Assembly: GCA_017405595.1 (NCBI GenBank)
Contig: JAFRAC010000017.1
Location: 1-64,000, forward strand
DNA from: Thermoguttaceae bacterium
GTDB taxonomy: Bacteria > Planctomycetota > Planctomycetia > Pirellulales > Thermoguttaceae
DNA length: 64,000 nt
Reading direction: 5' to 3'
A program made the position numbers and the translations under genes. Shown in pieces: positions 8,118 to 17,429 of the stretch. Each line of letters begins with the position of its first letter. Position 1 is the stretch's first letter. The notes beneath the pieces are model-generated. The model saw only the letters and a list, made by a program, of their open reading frames with translations, had not been told where the DNA came from and made no database searches.

Positions 8118-8525
8118 TCACTCCTGCGCCGAGGCGGTTTTCGGAAGACAGAGCCAGACCAGCGCGTTAAGAAGCAGGTTCGGAATCAGAAGATAGAGCC
8201 CGTTGGCGGTGGTCGTCAGCGCGGGGGCGAAGCTCTGCAGAAAGTCTTTCATTTGAGCCATCGTCATCACCGTGTTCCCTTCGTCGGTGCTGAACAGCCT
8301 GAAGGTGAACAGGAGCGCCTGAACCGTGCCGAGAAGCCCCATGAGCGGAAGAAGCTCGCTGAGCAGGAGCAAATAGCCCTGGAGGCTTTTGAGTTGCGGA
8401 TGCGGCCGGCCGTCGCCGGCAAAGAAGCTCAAAAGCAGAAGGATGGCGTGGAGCGCCAGAAGTGTGATGCCGAAACCGAGGATGATTTTGTCCAGGAGGG
8501 TAAAGTCGGCAAAGAGCGAATACAT
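8118..8525 (-). CDS. ExbB/TolQ/MotA-like proton channel protein (short)
   Basis: The product has 135 residues with three hydrophobic helices (about 12-36, 48-75, 103-128). The signature of the MotA/TolQ/ExbB family is visible: ELLPLMGLLGTVQALLFTF and FAPALTTTANGLYLLIPN, i.e. the P-x-x-G-L-L-G-T-V turn and the A-L-T-T-T-x-x-G-L helix with the channel threonines. It is shorter than typical ExbB (about 240) because the cytoplasmic loop between helices is minimal. It is the first gene of a tight operon with an ExbD-like gene and two unknown membrane proteins. Confidence 0.82.
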   Translation of the reverse strand: MYSLFADFTLLDKIILGFGITLLALHAILLLLSFFAGDGRPHPQLKSLQGYLLLLSELLPLMGLLGTVQALLFTFRLFSTDEGNTVMTMAQMKDFLQSFAPALTTTANGLYLLIPNLLLNALVWLCLPKTASAQE

Positions 8526-8637
8526 GGCAGGCGGCGTTCCTTATGATGTTCTGGCGAAACGGTTCCGGGGAGGGGCAGGCCGCGCGCTTCTCTTTGCCGC
8601 GCGGTTTCCGGCTCCTCTTTCCGCCGTCGTTCCCGTA

Positions 8638-11481
8638 TTAGAAGACGTCGGCAAAGATTTCTTCGGCGGCGAAACAGACGTCGGCCAGCTCGGGGGCCGG
8701 TTCGGGAAGTGCGCTCCTTGCCGGCGGGTAGTAGAGGGGGGTCGCGGTCGAGTATTTCAGCCAGTTCGACATCAGAAAGCTCCAGTCGCCCGGGCCGACC
8801 AGGCCGTCGCCGTCGATATCGCAGCGCGGGTCCCACGAGGTATTGCCCGAAGTGCGGAGCCACGACGAGGAGAGGAGACTGTAGTCGCCGGTGCCGATAA
8901 ACCCGTCGCCGTCGATGTCCATCGGGCAGACGCGCAGCGACGAAACGCCGGACCAGGCGGAATTGCCGTGGGAGATTCCGTCGCCGAGGGCGCGGACGCG
9001 GTAATAGACCAGCGTGCCGTAGGTGAGCCCGGTCGCCACATAAGACGAAGCCGATGTGGAAGCGGTGCTCCAGTTTGACTGGTCGGTTGACCATTGCAGC
9101 TCGTATCCGGCCGCATTCGGAACCGTTCCCCAGACGACCTGGTGCCGGTTCGCTCCGTAGGAGGAGATTCCCGAGATCACGGGCGCGGTGAGCGCCGGAA
9201 GGGAATTGGTTGCGGTAAAGGTGACGCTGCTGTAGTCGATTTCGGAACTCGAAAGGGTGCCGTGTGTCAGGCGGGTCAGGTTGAGCGCCGGGTTGACGGA
9301 ACCGTTCAGCGTCGGGGATTCCGCCGAAACGGTGACCGTTCCGGTACCCGCGACGGAGAAGGTTGCGTAACCGAGAAGCGCCCAGTTCGAGACGCCGACC
9401 GCGGTCGATTCGGGATCGGGGCATCCGCCGAAGAGGGAAAGGCGGCCGGCGGCCGAGGAGTTGACCAGGTTCGTGGCATTGTTGAAATCCGCACCCGGCG
9501 TGTAAGAAGTGTAGGCCAATTGGGGTGTGGTGTAGGTCAGATCGACATAGCCGCCGGTGATCCCCAGCGTACTGCCGTCGTTGTTCCTGACCCAGACCTG
9601 CACATAGACGGGGGAACCGCTGTCGGCGCTTGTGATCGAGGCGGGCAGGGTCGCGAGCTCGGACGACGCGGGAGCCGTGTTGCTGACAACGACACTGACC
9701 GAAACTTTTGAGGTGAGGGTTTCGACGATGGAGGCGGTGCACGTCTCGGGGGCGGGAAGGGAATAGTTCGAGGTGTTCGTCCCGCTGACCGTGTAATAGA
9801 CCGGTACCGAGTAGGTGCCGGGCGCGGAACTGGGGAACGACGCCGAAGCCGAGAGGGTGACGCCGTCGCCGGGGATCAGGCCGCTGACCGTGCCGATGTT
9901 GACCGTGGCGGCGGTCGTTCCGTCGTACACCTTATCGGAAACCGTGGTGCCGGTCACGGTGATCGGGCGGAGCGTGATCGTGACGGCCGCCGACCCTTTC
10001 CAGTCGCTGTAGCCGGACCGGGAAACCTTCGCGTAAACGACGTTCGAGCCGACGTTGGTGTAGGTCGGCGGGAGGGTCGAGGAGTAAGTGACCCCGTCGG
10101 TACTGTAGTAAACCGTGTCGGTCGCAAGCACTCCGCCGAGGGTGATGCCGTGTGCCGCGCCGTCGTACACGCCGGTGTAGCCGGTGATCGTGATATTGAA
10201 CGAAGGTTTGGCCTGGTATTCGTACGCGCCGATATCGACGATGTTGTTGACGATGCGCGGATTTCCGGCCAGATCGGCTTGGATCGGGCTTCCGCCGGGC
10301 ATGACGGCATTGACGTTGCTTCCGGCATCAATCGCGGGGGAATTTTCGGCCAGGGTGTAGTCGCCCGCCGAGGGTTTCGTGAAGATGGTGTTCGACGAGG
10401 CGGAGTAGGTGATGTTTCCTGATCCGGAAATGGTCTTGGAGGAGAGGTTCGCGTCGCCCATGGCGGTGCCGAAGATATCGCGGGACCCCGCCGCGCTGGA
10501 GCTGTTCGACTGCGTGTTTCCGTAAACGATGGTGTTGTAGAGGGTGAGGGAACCCGATTCGGAGGAGTCGTGGTAGATGCCGCCCCCCTGTCCGCCGCTG
10601 TTTCCGGCGATGGTGCAGTCACGCACGACGGTGCTGCCGCTGCTCCAGATGCCCCCGCCCAGGTTCGAGGCGTTGTTGTTGGAAACGCAGCTGTTGACGA
10701 TGGTCATGATGCCGAAATTGCGGATTCCGCCCCCGGACACGGCCTTGTTGCCCTGAATCAGGGTGCCGGTGATGACGAGTGTCCCCTCGTTGTAGATCGC
10801 CGCGCCGTTGGCCGAGGTCGAGTTGCCGGAAAAGGTGCAGTTGTCGATGGTGACGGTCCCGGTCTTGTTCGACAGGCCGGCGCCGAGGTAGGTGCTGTTG
10901 CCGGAAAAGATGCAGTTGGTCAGCACGACGTTCCCCCCCATGTTGCGGATCCCGCCGCCGTAGGAGTGGCCTGTTGCCGAACAGCCGGTGAAATTGCAGT
11001 GATCGAGTGTCAGCCCGCCGGTATTGTAGATTCCGGACCCCTGTCCGCCGGAACCGGCGTTGCCGGCCGTGATGTTGACGTAATCGATCGAAATTGTGCC
11101 GGACGGCGAGGCGGTATAAAAGACCCGGCTGGAATTGTTTCCGCTGATCGTAATGCCGTTCTTGCCGGACGAGTCGACGAGGTTCGAGCCGGTAATCGTG
11201 ATCGCGCTGGCCACTTTGAGGTGGCCGGAGGTCAGCCGGATGGTTCCGCCGGTCAGACTCGATGAAAAGGTGATCATGTCGCCGTCCGAGGCGCCGTTGA
11301 CCGCTTCGCGCAGCGAGATAAGGCCGTCGTTTTCGTTCACGGTATCGGCAAGCGTGTTGACGACCCACGTGGTTGCCGATGTGCTCTGGGGAAGGGCGGC
11401 CGCCGAGGCGTGGCCCGCGGCGACGGTTAAAAGGTTCCGTTCTTCGAGTGATTCAAACCGGATCCGGCGCTTTTTGATCAT
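8638..11481 (-). CDS. LEPR-XLL exoprotein: beta-helix, MBG/YDG, cohesin-like, FN3 and dockerin-like domains
   Basis: This 947-residue secreted protein opens with the planctomycetal sorting-type motif FESLEERNLLT (residues 9-19). A CSLREAI-like start of a right-handed beta-helix follows (ISLREAVNGASDGDMITF) and runs to about residue 420, with many GGGI-N-x-G turns. Then come an MBG-like domain (YTGVYDGAAHGITLGG), a YDG domain (KVYDGTTAATVNIG), a cohesin-like beta-sandwich (about 600-770) and a fibronectin type III domain (about 780-860). Two dockerin-like calcium repeats close the protein (DIDGDGFIGTGDYSLLSSSW and DIDGDGLVGPGDWSFLMSNW). It is probably a cell-surface or matrix adhesin-like protein. 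The start has AAGGAAG upstream. A consensus promoter lies about 110 bases upstream. Confidence 0.88.
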   Translation of the reverse strand: MIKKRRIRFESLEERNLLTVAAGHASAAALPQSTSATTWVVNTLADTVNENDGLISLREAVNGASDGDMITFSSSLTGGTIRLTSGHLKVASAITITGSNLVDSSGKNGITISGNNSSRVFYTASPSGTISIDYVNITAGNAGSGGQGSGIYNTGGLTLDHCNFTGCSATGHSYGGGIRNMGGNVVLTNCIFSGNSTYLGAGLSNKTGTVTIDNCTFSGNSTSANGAAIYNEGTLVITGTLIQGNKAVSGGGIRNFGIMTIVNSCVSNNNASNLGGGIWSSGSTVVRDCTIAGNSGGQGGGIYHDSSESGSLTLYNTIVYGNTQSNSSSAAGSRDIFGTAMGDANLSSKTISGSGNITYSASSNTIFTKPSAGDYTLAENSPAIDAGSNVNAVMPGGSPIQADLAGNPRIVNNIVDIGAYEYQAKPSFNITITGYTGVYDGAAHGITLGGVLATDTVYYSTDGVTYSSTLPPTYTNVGSNVVYAKVSRSGYSDWKGSAAVTITLRPITVTGTTVSDKVYDGTTAATVNIGTVSGLIPGDGVTLSASASFPSSAPGTYSVPVYYTVSGTNTSNYSLPAPETCTASIVETLTSKVSVSVVVSNTAPASSELATLPASITSADSGSPVYVQVWVRNNDGSTLGITGGYVDLTYTTPQLAYTSYTPGADFNNATNLVNSSAAGRLSLFGGCPDPESTAVGVSNWALLGYATFSVAGTGTVTVSAESPTLNGSVNPALNLTRLTHGTLSSSEIDYSSVTFTATNSLPALTAPVISGISSYGANRHQVVWGTVPNAAGYELQWSTDQSNWSTASTSASSYVATGLTYGTLVYYRVRALGDGISHGNSAWSGVSSLRVCPMDIDGDGFIGTGDYSLLSSSWLRTSGNTSWDPRCDIDGDGLVGPGDWSFLMSNWLKYSTATPLYYPPARSALPEPAPELADVCFAAEEIFADVF

Positions 11482-11588
11482 GGTTCTGACTTCCTTGTCT
11501 CGTTCTTTTGAGCAGATTTGGCGGCCCGCCTGCCGGCCGGGAGAAACCCGGCGCGTTTTCGATTCCGGCCCGGCCGCAGCGTGCGCGT

Positions 11589-11617
11589 AGTATATTCCCC
11601 AGTCTTAAAATCTGCAA
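11589..11617 (-). promoter_or_regulatory. Promoter of the LEPR-XLL gene
   Basis: On the minus strand, TTGCAG (11617-11612), a 17-base spacer and TATACT (11594-11589) precede the gene that starts at 11481. The remaining part of this 280-base intergenic region holds the terminator of the next gene and nothing else recognised. Confidence 0.7.
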
Positions 11618-11693
11618 GCGCAAATCGTTTCCCGCCCCCCCCTTCCGGTCCGGCGGGGGCGTTTCCCCGGCGTGCGGGGAAGAGAGGGGGAAT

Positions 11694-11727
11694 AAAAAAC
11701 GCGTCCGCCTTTCGAAAGACGGACGCG
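11694..11727 (-). terminator. Terminator of the TPR/alpha-CTD gene
   Basis: On the minus strand a near-perfect 28-base hairpin (11727-11700, CGCGTCCG stem with a CTTTCGAAAG inner part) is followed by TTTTTT (11699-11694). Confidence 0.88.
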
Positions 11728-11763
11728 CCGATTGCCTGCTGCCGGAAACCGGAAGAAGCGGGA

Positions 11764-13188
11764 TCATTCCCCTTTGAGTTTCAGGTCGAAGAGGTCGTGG
11801 AGCTTCTTCTTGATTTCGTTGAGGCTTGTCACGCCGAAGTTCTTGCTGTTCATCAGCTCTTCGGACGTGGTGCGGACCAGTTCGCCGATGGTCCGGATAT
11901 CTTTACGGCTGAGGCACTTCTTGGCGCGCACCGTGAGGTTCAGCTCGTCAACCGAGCGGTTCAGCACCGAATCGCCCGCGGGAATTTCGGCGCTCGCCTC
12001 GTCGGCTTCGCCGGCGAGATCGGCAGCCGCGTCGATCGGCTGCGGACCGGAACCGAGTTTCAGGCCCGCGTCGTCCAGAATGCGTTTGATCTCTTCGAGG
12101 CTCGAATCGCCGAAGTTTTTGGTGGTCAGAAGCTCCTTTTCGGTATGGGAGCAGAGCTCGCCGAGCGTCTCGATTCCCATGGCCTGGAGCGCCTTGCGGG
12201 CGCGGGCCGAGAGTTCATAGTCCGAGACCTGCTTGTCGTAGATCGACTTGACGATCGAGGGGAAGCGGACGCGGCCCGCTGCCCGGCCGCGGTTGAGGGA
12301 AGCTTCGGCGTCTTTGATGAACATCCGGGCTTTCTCGTTCAGCGGGTCGGCTTCGAGGACCCGCTTGTAGCAGGCGACAGCCTCTTCGTAGTTTTCGCGG
12401 TCCTCGTAAAGAACCCCCAGGTTGATGAGCGCACCGACATGGGTCGGAATCAGGCAGACCAGGCGCTGGTAGAGGGCCAGCGCCACGTCGTCGTTTCCGC
12501 GGCGTTCATTTTCGAGCGCCATTCCGAAGAGGGCGCCGGGGTGGTTCTTGTCTTTTTCGTGAGCGCGTTCGTACCAGCGGAGCATCTCTTCCTGGGGATT
12601 TTCGACCAGATCGGGCCGGTCGGTCAGTTCGGCCGTCGTTGCGCCGCGCTGGTAGAGGTAGTCGACCGTCTGTTCGGTTTCGCCGGAGATGGAGTCGAGC
12701 TGGCGGAGCGATTCGACCGGATCACCCTTGACGCGGCAGACCTCGGCACGGGCGAGCGCGCAGTCCCCCTTGGGATAACCGGCCTTTTCGGCTTCGTTGA
12801 AGGCGGCGATGGCCTCGTCGAAGAGGGGTGCGGCAAGTTCGACGCTTTCGGAGCTTTTAATGTTGGCAAGCTGAAAGGCGGTTTTGCCGCGGTAAAACGG
12901 ATTGAGGGGGCTTGCGTTCTTGTTCTGGCTGAGCGTTTGGGCGGCGCTTTCGTAGTCGCCGACCAGATATTGGCAGACTCCGAGTTTGACCGATTCGAAA
13001 GGGCTCAGCTCGGACTGTTTCGCGGAAAGTTCGGCGACAGCTTCTTCCAGTTCGGCAAATTTCGCCTGATCGCGGCCGATCTCCTGGGAAATCTGCCTGA
13101 TGCTGCTAGGACCAAATGCCGCGTCGGCAACGACACGTTCTTTCAGACCCGGTTCGGCTGCGGAGAGCTGCGACTTGTTGTTTTCCAT
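11764..13188 (-). CDS. TPR protein with two RNA polymerase alpha-CTD domains
   Basis: The product is 474 residues. Residues about 50-290 are helical TPR-type repeats (ALINLGVLYEDRENYEEAV, ACYKRVLEADPLNEKA). Two copies of the alpha-subunit C-terminal domain follow: the first around 310-365 (LSARARKALQAMGIETLGEL and NFGDSSLEEIKRIL), the second around 415-470 (LTVRAKKCLSRKDIRTIGEL and NFGVTSLNEIKKKL). The alpha-CTD normally contacts UP elements and activators. Proteins of this layout are known as conserved hypotheticals in Planctomycetes. The role is unknown; binding to DNA, sigma or RNA polymerase is inference. The gene has its own promoter and terminator. Confidence 0.85.
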   Translation of the reverse strand: MENNKSQLSAAEPGLKERVVADAAFGPSSIRQISQEIGRDQAKFAELEEAVAELSAKQSELSPFESVKLGVCQYLVGDYESAAQTLSQNKNASPLNPFYRGKTAFQLANIKSSESVELAAPLFDEAIAAFNEAEKAGYPKGDCALARAEVCRVKGDPVESLRQLDSISGETEQTVDYLYQRGATTAELTDRPDLVENPQEEMLRWYERAHEKDKNHPGALFGMALENERRGNDDVALALYQRLVCLIPTHVGALINLGVLYEDRENYEEAVACYKRVLEADPLNEKARMFIKDAEASLNRGRAAGRVRFPSIVKSIYDKQVSDYELSARARKALQAMGIETLGELCSHTEKELLTTKNFGDSSLEEIKRILDDAGLKLGSGPQPIDAAADLAGEADEASAEIPAGDSVLNRSVDELNLTVRAKKCLSRKDIRTIGELVRTTSEELMNSKNFGVTSLNEIKKKLHDLFDLKLKGE

Positions 13189-13293
13189 AAAACCCTCTGT
13201 TTGCTGGAATGGCTTTCGCGAAAATCCGTCGGCGCCGCCTGGCCGGGAAAGCCCGTAAAAGGCGGCGGTGCGGCAGATAAAAAATCCCCCGAT

Positions 13294-13322
13294 AATATAT
13301 AGCGAAAGGGGGAAATCGTCAA
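13294..13322 (-). promoter_or_regulatory. Promoter of the TPR/alpha-CTD gene
   Basis: On the minus strand, TTGACG (13322-13317), a 17-base spacer and TATATT (13299-13294). It is divergent from the promoter of the O-antigen ligase-like gene. The two promoters fill the 317-base intergenic region 13189-13505. Confidence 0.75.
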
Positions 13323-13348
13323 GTCCGGCATCGCCTTAAAAGATGATA

Positions 13349-13378
13349 TTGGAGGGGACGCTGTTTGTAGGGTATAAT
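13349..13378 (+). promoter_or_regulatory. Promoter of the O-antigen ligase-like gene
   Basis: TTGGAG (13349-13354), an 18-base spacer and a perfect TATAAT (13373-13378). The predicted leader is about 120 nt. Confidence 0.7.
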
Positions 13379-13505
13379 GAAGAAGGACGTTCTCTTTCCC
13401 TGAAAGTCCGGCGGCAGCCGAATGCGGTAGACAGCGTCTGTCACAAAATTTGATATTTTCCGCCCCGACGTATTGGCGGAGTCTACGGATAGGGAGAAAC
13501 CGGTA

Positions 13506-16304
13506 ATGGCTTATACCATTCACTATTTCGCTCGAATTGCAGGAGCTTTCCTTCTGGCGGGGGCGGTAATCGCCGCTCCGTGGCTTTTCCGTTCCTCGGT
13601 TCCGAATGCCGAAGTCACCGTACGCGCTCTGGTGACCCTGGCCGCGGCGGCCGCGCTGGCCGCGCTTCTGATCGCGCCGCGCCGTGTCCGCCAGAACCGC
13701 TCTTTCGGCCGGATGATTCCCGCCGCGCTGATTCTTCTGGCCGGAATCGCGATCGGTTTCCTGCAGGTTCTTCCCCATTCGGTTTCGTCGCTTCGTTTCC
13801 TTTCCCCGGCGATTCCGCGCCTTGCCGAAGATCTTCTCCCCCGCGAGGGAACCGAAGAGGCCGTTTTCGAGAAAGAGCTTCTCGACGGGGCGGAACCGGG
13901 TCCCGGCGGGAAATCCGGTTTCTGGCCGTCGGCGGTCTCGGTTTGCACCCAGGTTACCAAAGACCAGACCGCGGAACTGATTTTCGTGTTTGCTGCGTTT
14001 GTTTCGGCCTCGATCCTCTTTCAGACAAAGCGTCAGCGGCTCCTCCTTTGGCGGGCGATCGCGATCAACGGCCTTCTGCTGGCGCTTCTGGTAATCGCTC
14101 AAAAAATCTTCGGCGACCGGCTCCTCGGGTACCGTCATTTCTGGCCCGAAGCGCTCTGCGGGCCGTTTGTCAACCGGAACGGGATGGCGGGCTATCTGGC
14201 CCTCTGCCTTGCCCCGGCGGTCTCGCTTCTCTTCCTTGAAGTCCTGATCGGGATCCGTCTGCGCGAAGAGGACGAAGACCTCTATTACGACGGGATCCGT
14301 TACGAGCAGAGTTCCGGAACGCTCCGTTTCCTGAACGGGGTTTCCGACTTCCTGACCCTCTTTTCGGGCCGGGTGATTCCGTGGCTTTTGGCGGTCGCCG
14401 TCATTCTTGTCGCCGCGGCGATGACCCTTTCGCGCGGCGGGACGCTTGCCGCCCTCTTCACCTTCGCAACGGCCGCGGTCCTCTTTTCTTTGCGGAAGCG
14501 GACCGGGTTTTACCTGATTCCGGTTTGGGGAGGGCTTCTTTTGGCGTTCCTTCTCCTCTTCTGGCTCGGTGTGAACGAGCCGATTCAGCAGCGGATGGGA
14601 ACCCTGGTCGAAACCGAAGAGCAGGAGAGCGATCTGAAAACCAACGCGCGTCTCGACAACTGGAAAAGCGCTCTGCAGACGGTCGGCGCGTACCGTCTCC
14701 GCGGGTCGGGGTTGGGAACGTATCCGCTCGCGAACCGGAGCCGCGACAAGGCGCTTCGGGTCAACCGCTATTTCTTCTTTGCCGAAAATATTTCGGTCGA
14801 AACCCTCGTAACGGCGGGCGCGATCGGCCTTCTTTGCCTGATCGGGGGGTATCTGCTCTTCTGGTATTACGTCTTTTTGGCGCTCCGCGCAAAGCGGCAG
14901 AGCGATCTTCTCGATTCGGCCGAAGAGAACGTGCTTGTCTACGAGTCCAAACAGGATAACGCCGATCTGACCTACATCTTCGGGATCGGAATCGCGGCGC
15001 TTTTGGTCGGCCAGGCGGTTTCGGGAAGTTTCGATTTCGGACTTCTCTTTTACCCCAACGCCCTTGCCGCGGCCCTGATCCTCGGCTCTTTTTCGGGGGG
15101 GAAACTCGACAATTCCGACGATTCGGCCAGCGAATTTCTGCCGTGGGAAGAGAAGCCGGCCGACCGTCTGAAGCCTTTCTTTTTTGCCGGCGCCGTTTTC
15201 CTTTCCGCCGCGGCGCTTCTGCTTGTGGTGCCCGCCTTCCTGCAGATCTACAACCGGGTCGAAACCATGCGTGTGATCGCCCGCTATCCCGATCCGATTT
15301 CAGCTTCCGAAGAACGCGATCTGGCCTACTTCGATCATGCCGTGAACGCCATCAACTGGGCGATCCCCATCCGTCCCGACGACCCGGCGTTCCATTACCA
15401 GCTCGCGCAGATTTACACCGCGAAATTCCGCTACCTCTTTTTGGAACAGCTGAAGGAGGAGTTCCCCGACGCCGATCCGGCGGAACTCTGGAACCGGACG
15501 ACCCCCGAAGCGGTCTTTGCCAGTATGCAGCCGTTCTACCGGAACAAGATGAAAGTGGTCCCCCGCCGGTTCCGCAACGACCCGATCGTGGCCGAAAACC
15601 TGGTTCCCGCGCTACGCGAACTCTGGATTGTCCGGCGGCTCTGCCCCCTTTATCCGGAACCGCATGTCGACGGCGCGGTGCTGGCGCCTCTCCTTTTCGA
15701 GATGGACGATTACGACGGATATATACGCGCGTCGCTGGAACGGCTGGAAAAGATCTCGCCGAACGAACCGAACGTCTTTTACTCGGCGGGCCTGATCGAA
15801 TTCCTTTCGGGCAACACCGATGCCGCCGCCGCCAAATGGCAGGAGTCGGTCGCGCTTTCGGACGAGCGCCTGGCCGATATTACCACGATTCTCGCCTCGG
15901 AACGGCTCCGCGCCGATTTCCGCCGCCATTTGGACCAGGTCATTTCGGGAGACTGGCAGAAAGCCCTGCGCGGCACTCTCCTCTTCCCGAAAAAGGAGAG
16001 TCCGCTCATCTTTTCGGTTTACCTCGAGCTGATGCAGCAGTACCTGGCCGATTCCGACGACAAGACCTCGGCGGAATGGTTTTACCGCAGCGCGGTCTGC
16101 GCGAAACTTTCGGACCGGCCGGCCGAAGCGCTCGAGTCGTACAAGAAAGCGCTCGAAAGCGATCCGTATAACGCGGCGTGGCATTACGAGTTCGGCCGGT
16201 TCCTTCTGGGCTCCGGCCGGAATTCCGAAGCCGCCGACGAGTTCGCCCGGGCCTCGGAACTTGACCCGAAGAACCGCGTCTACCGAAAGGCCGCCGAAAA
16301 GTAA
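13506..16304 (+). CDS. O-antigen ligase/polymerase-like membrane protein with C-terminal TPR domain
   Basis: The 932-residue protein has an N-terminal half with about ten to twelve transmembrane helices, beginning at FLLAGAVIAAPWLF. The Wzy/WaaL-type loop is NWKSALQTVGAYRLRGSGLG, preceded by the cytoplasmic-side SRGGTLAA motif. From about residue 590 the protein is soluble and helical. It ends in TPR-like repeats (AVCAKLSDRPAEALESYKKA followed by LESDPYNAAWHYEFGRFLLG). Such proteins join or polymerise surface glycans at the periplasmic face. The ATG at 13506 is chosen for GGGAGAAA upstream; an in-frame ATG 33 bases earlier is possible. Confidence 0.85.
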   Translation: MAYTIHYFARIAGAFLLAGAVIAAPWLFRSSVPNAEVTVRALVTLAAAAALAALLIAPRRVRQNRSFGRMIPAALILLAGIAIGFLQVLPHSVSSLRFLSPAIPRLAEDLLPREGTEEAVFEKELLDGAEPGPGGKSGFWPSAVSVCTQVTKDQTAELIFVFAAFVSASILFQTKRQRLLLWRAIAINGLLLALLVIAQKIFGDRLLGYRHFWPEALCGPFVNRNGMAGYLALCLAPAVSLLFLEVLIGIRLREEDEDLYYDGIRYEQSSGTLRFLNGVSDFLTLFSGRVIPWLLAVAVILVAAAMTLSRGGTLAALFTFATAAVLFSLRKRTGFYLIPVWGGLLLAFLLLFWLGVNEPIQQRMGTLVETEEQESDLKTNARLDNWKSALQTVGAYRLRGSGLGTYPLANRSRDKALRVNRYFFFAENISVETLVTAGAIGLLCLIGGYLLFWYYVFLALRAKRQSDLLDSAEENVLVYESKQDNADLTYIFGIGIAALLVGQAVSGSFDFGLLFYPNALAAALILGSFSGGKLDNSDDSASEFLPWEEKPADRLKPFFFAGAVFLSAAALLLVVPAFLQIYNRVETMRVIARYPDPISASEERDLAYFDHAVNAINWAIPIRPDDPAFHYQLAQIYTAKFRYLFLEQLKEEFPDADPAELWNRTTPEAVFASMQPFYRNKMKVVPRRFRNDPIVAENLVPALRELWIVRRLCPLYPEPHVDGAVLAPLLFEMDDYDGYIRASLERLEKISPNEPNVFYSAGLIEFLSGNTDAAAAKWQESVALSDERLADITTILASERLRADFRRHLDQVISGDWQKALRGTLLFPKKESPLIFSVYLELMQQYLADSDDKTSAEWFYRSAVCAKLSDRPAEALESYKKALESDPYNAAWHYEFGRFLLGSGRNSEAADEFARASELDPKNRVYRKAAEK

Positions 16305-16341
16305 CCGTTCCGCACGGGGCGTTAAACCGCCGATACACAAG

Positions 16342-16380
16342 AAGAGAGGCTCAGGAGAAGATTTCTCCTGAGCCTCTCTT
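16342..16380. terminator. Bidirectional hairpin between convergent genes
   Basis: Two perfectly complementary 18-base arms (16342-16359 and 16363-16380) are separated by GAT. There is no long T tract, but the AT-rich stem base (AAGAGAGG/CCTCTCTT) and its place between two converging genes support a shared terminator. Confidence 0.8.
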
Positions 16381-16419
16381 GAATTTCAAACGCGCCTCGG
16401 CGCGGAGCACGGACGGCGG

Positions 16420-17340
16420 TTACAGATTGAACGCAGCCTTGAACGCGCCGGCGACCTCGGGATGGAGATCGGGGTTGATCGCGTTTTCGTCGTAGGGGAC
16501 ACCGAGATTGTCGAGATCCCGCTTGAGCGAAACGACCTCTTCTTCGGGAGAGACGCGCGGGGGCAGATCGCGGGAGAGGGGAGTGAGCCACGCGTTGAGC
16601 GTGTGGCCGCCGTCGACCAGAAGATCGACCCCGGTCACGTAGTTCGACGCGTCGGAAGCGAGGAAGATGACCGGGCCGTAAAGATCGTCGGGCCGTTCGA
16701 CATAGCCGAGGGGAGTCAGCTCGCGGATCCGCTGACGGACCTCGACCGGGGTGGAGGCGTGCATCGGCGAGAGGATGTAACTGGGGCTGATGCAGTTGAC
16801 GTTGATATTGAACCGGCCCCATTCGGCGGCGAGCATGCGGGTCATTTCGACCACGCCCCCCTTACTGGCGTTGTACGAGGCGTTGCAGTTGCAGATCCGC
16901 GCCGACATCGAGGCGGTATTGATGATTTTGCCCCCCTTCTTCTGCTTGATGAAGAAGCGGGCCTCTTCGCGTGCGCAGAAGTACATGCCGGACAGGTTGA
17001 CCCCGATCACCTTGTTCCAGTCTTCGGTACGGTACTCTTCGTCGCCGCCGAGAATTCCGATACCGGCGTTATTCACGCCGATGTCGAGTCCGCCGAACCG
17101 GTCGACCACCGCCTGAACCATCGCGGCGACCTGTTCCGGCTTGGTCACGTCGCACCGGACGAAGAAAGAATCGACGCCGTACTCCTTTTTCAGGTATTCG
17201 GCGGTTTTTGTGCCCGTCTTTTCATCGATATCGACGATGGCCACATCGGCCCCCGCCATCGCCAGCGCGGTGGCGTAACCCCGTCCGATCCCGACGGCCG
17301 CGCCGGTAACCAGCGCCTTTTTTCCTTTGAGACTAAACAT
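16420..17340 (-). CDS. Short-chain dehydrogenase/reductase (SDR)
   Basis: The 306-residue NAD(P)-dependent oxidoreductase has a classical SDR fold. It shows the cofactor motif TGAAVGIGRG (residues 12-21), the NNAG motif (NNAGIGILGG), the catalytic Ser in NTASMSAR and the YNASKGG active-site Tyr/Lys. DVDIDEK-type acidic residues after beta-2 (IVDIDEKTGT) suggest preference for NAD. The closest named groups are sugar-alcohol/polyol or sorbose-type reductases, but the substrate cannot be assigned. A C-terminal extension of about 40 residues beyond the usual 250-260 is present. It lies alone, convergent with the ligase-like gene. Confidence 0.9.
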   Translation of the reverse strand: MFSLKGKKALVTGAAVGIGRGYATALAMAGADVAIVDIDEKTGTKTAEYLKKEYGVDSFFVRCDVTKPEQVAAMVQAVVDRFGGLDIGVNNAGIGILGGDEEYRTEDWNKVIGVNLSGMYFCAREEARFFIKQKKGGKIINTASMSARICNCNASYNASKGGVVEMTRMLAAEWGRFNINVNCISPSYILSPMHASTPVEVRQRIRELTPLGYVERPDDLYGPVIFLASDASNYVTGVDLLVDGGHTLNAWLTPLSRDLPPRVSPEEEVVSLKRDLDNLGVPYDENAINPDLHPEVAGAFKAAFNL

Positions 17341-17429
17341 TGTTTTTTCCTTTCGATTGAGTTGAAAAATACCCGGTACTCAAAAGTATAATAACTTTCA
17401 AATCGTTTGGAAAGACCCGGCCGAATCGT

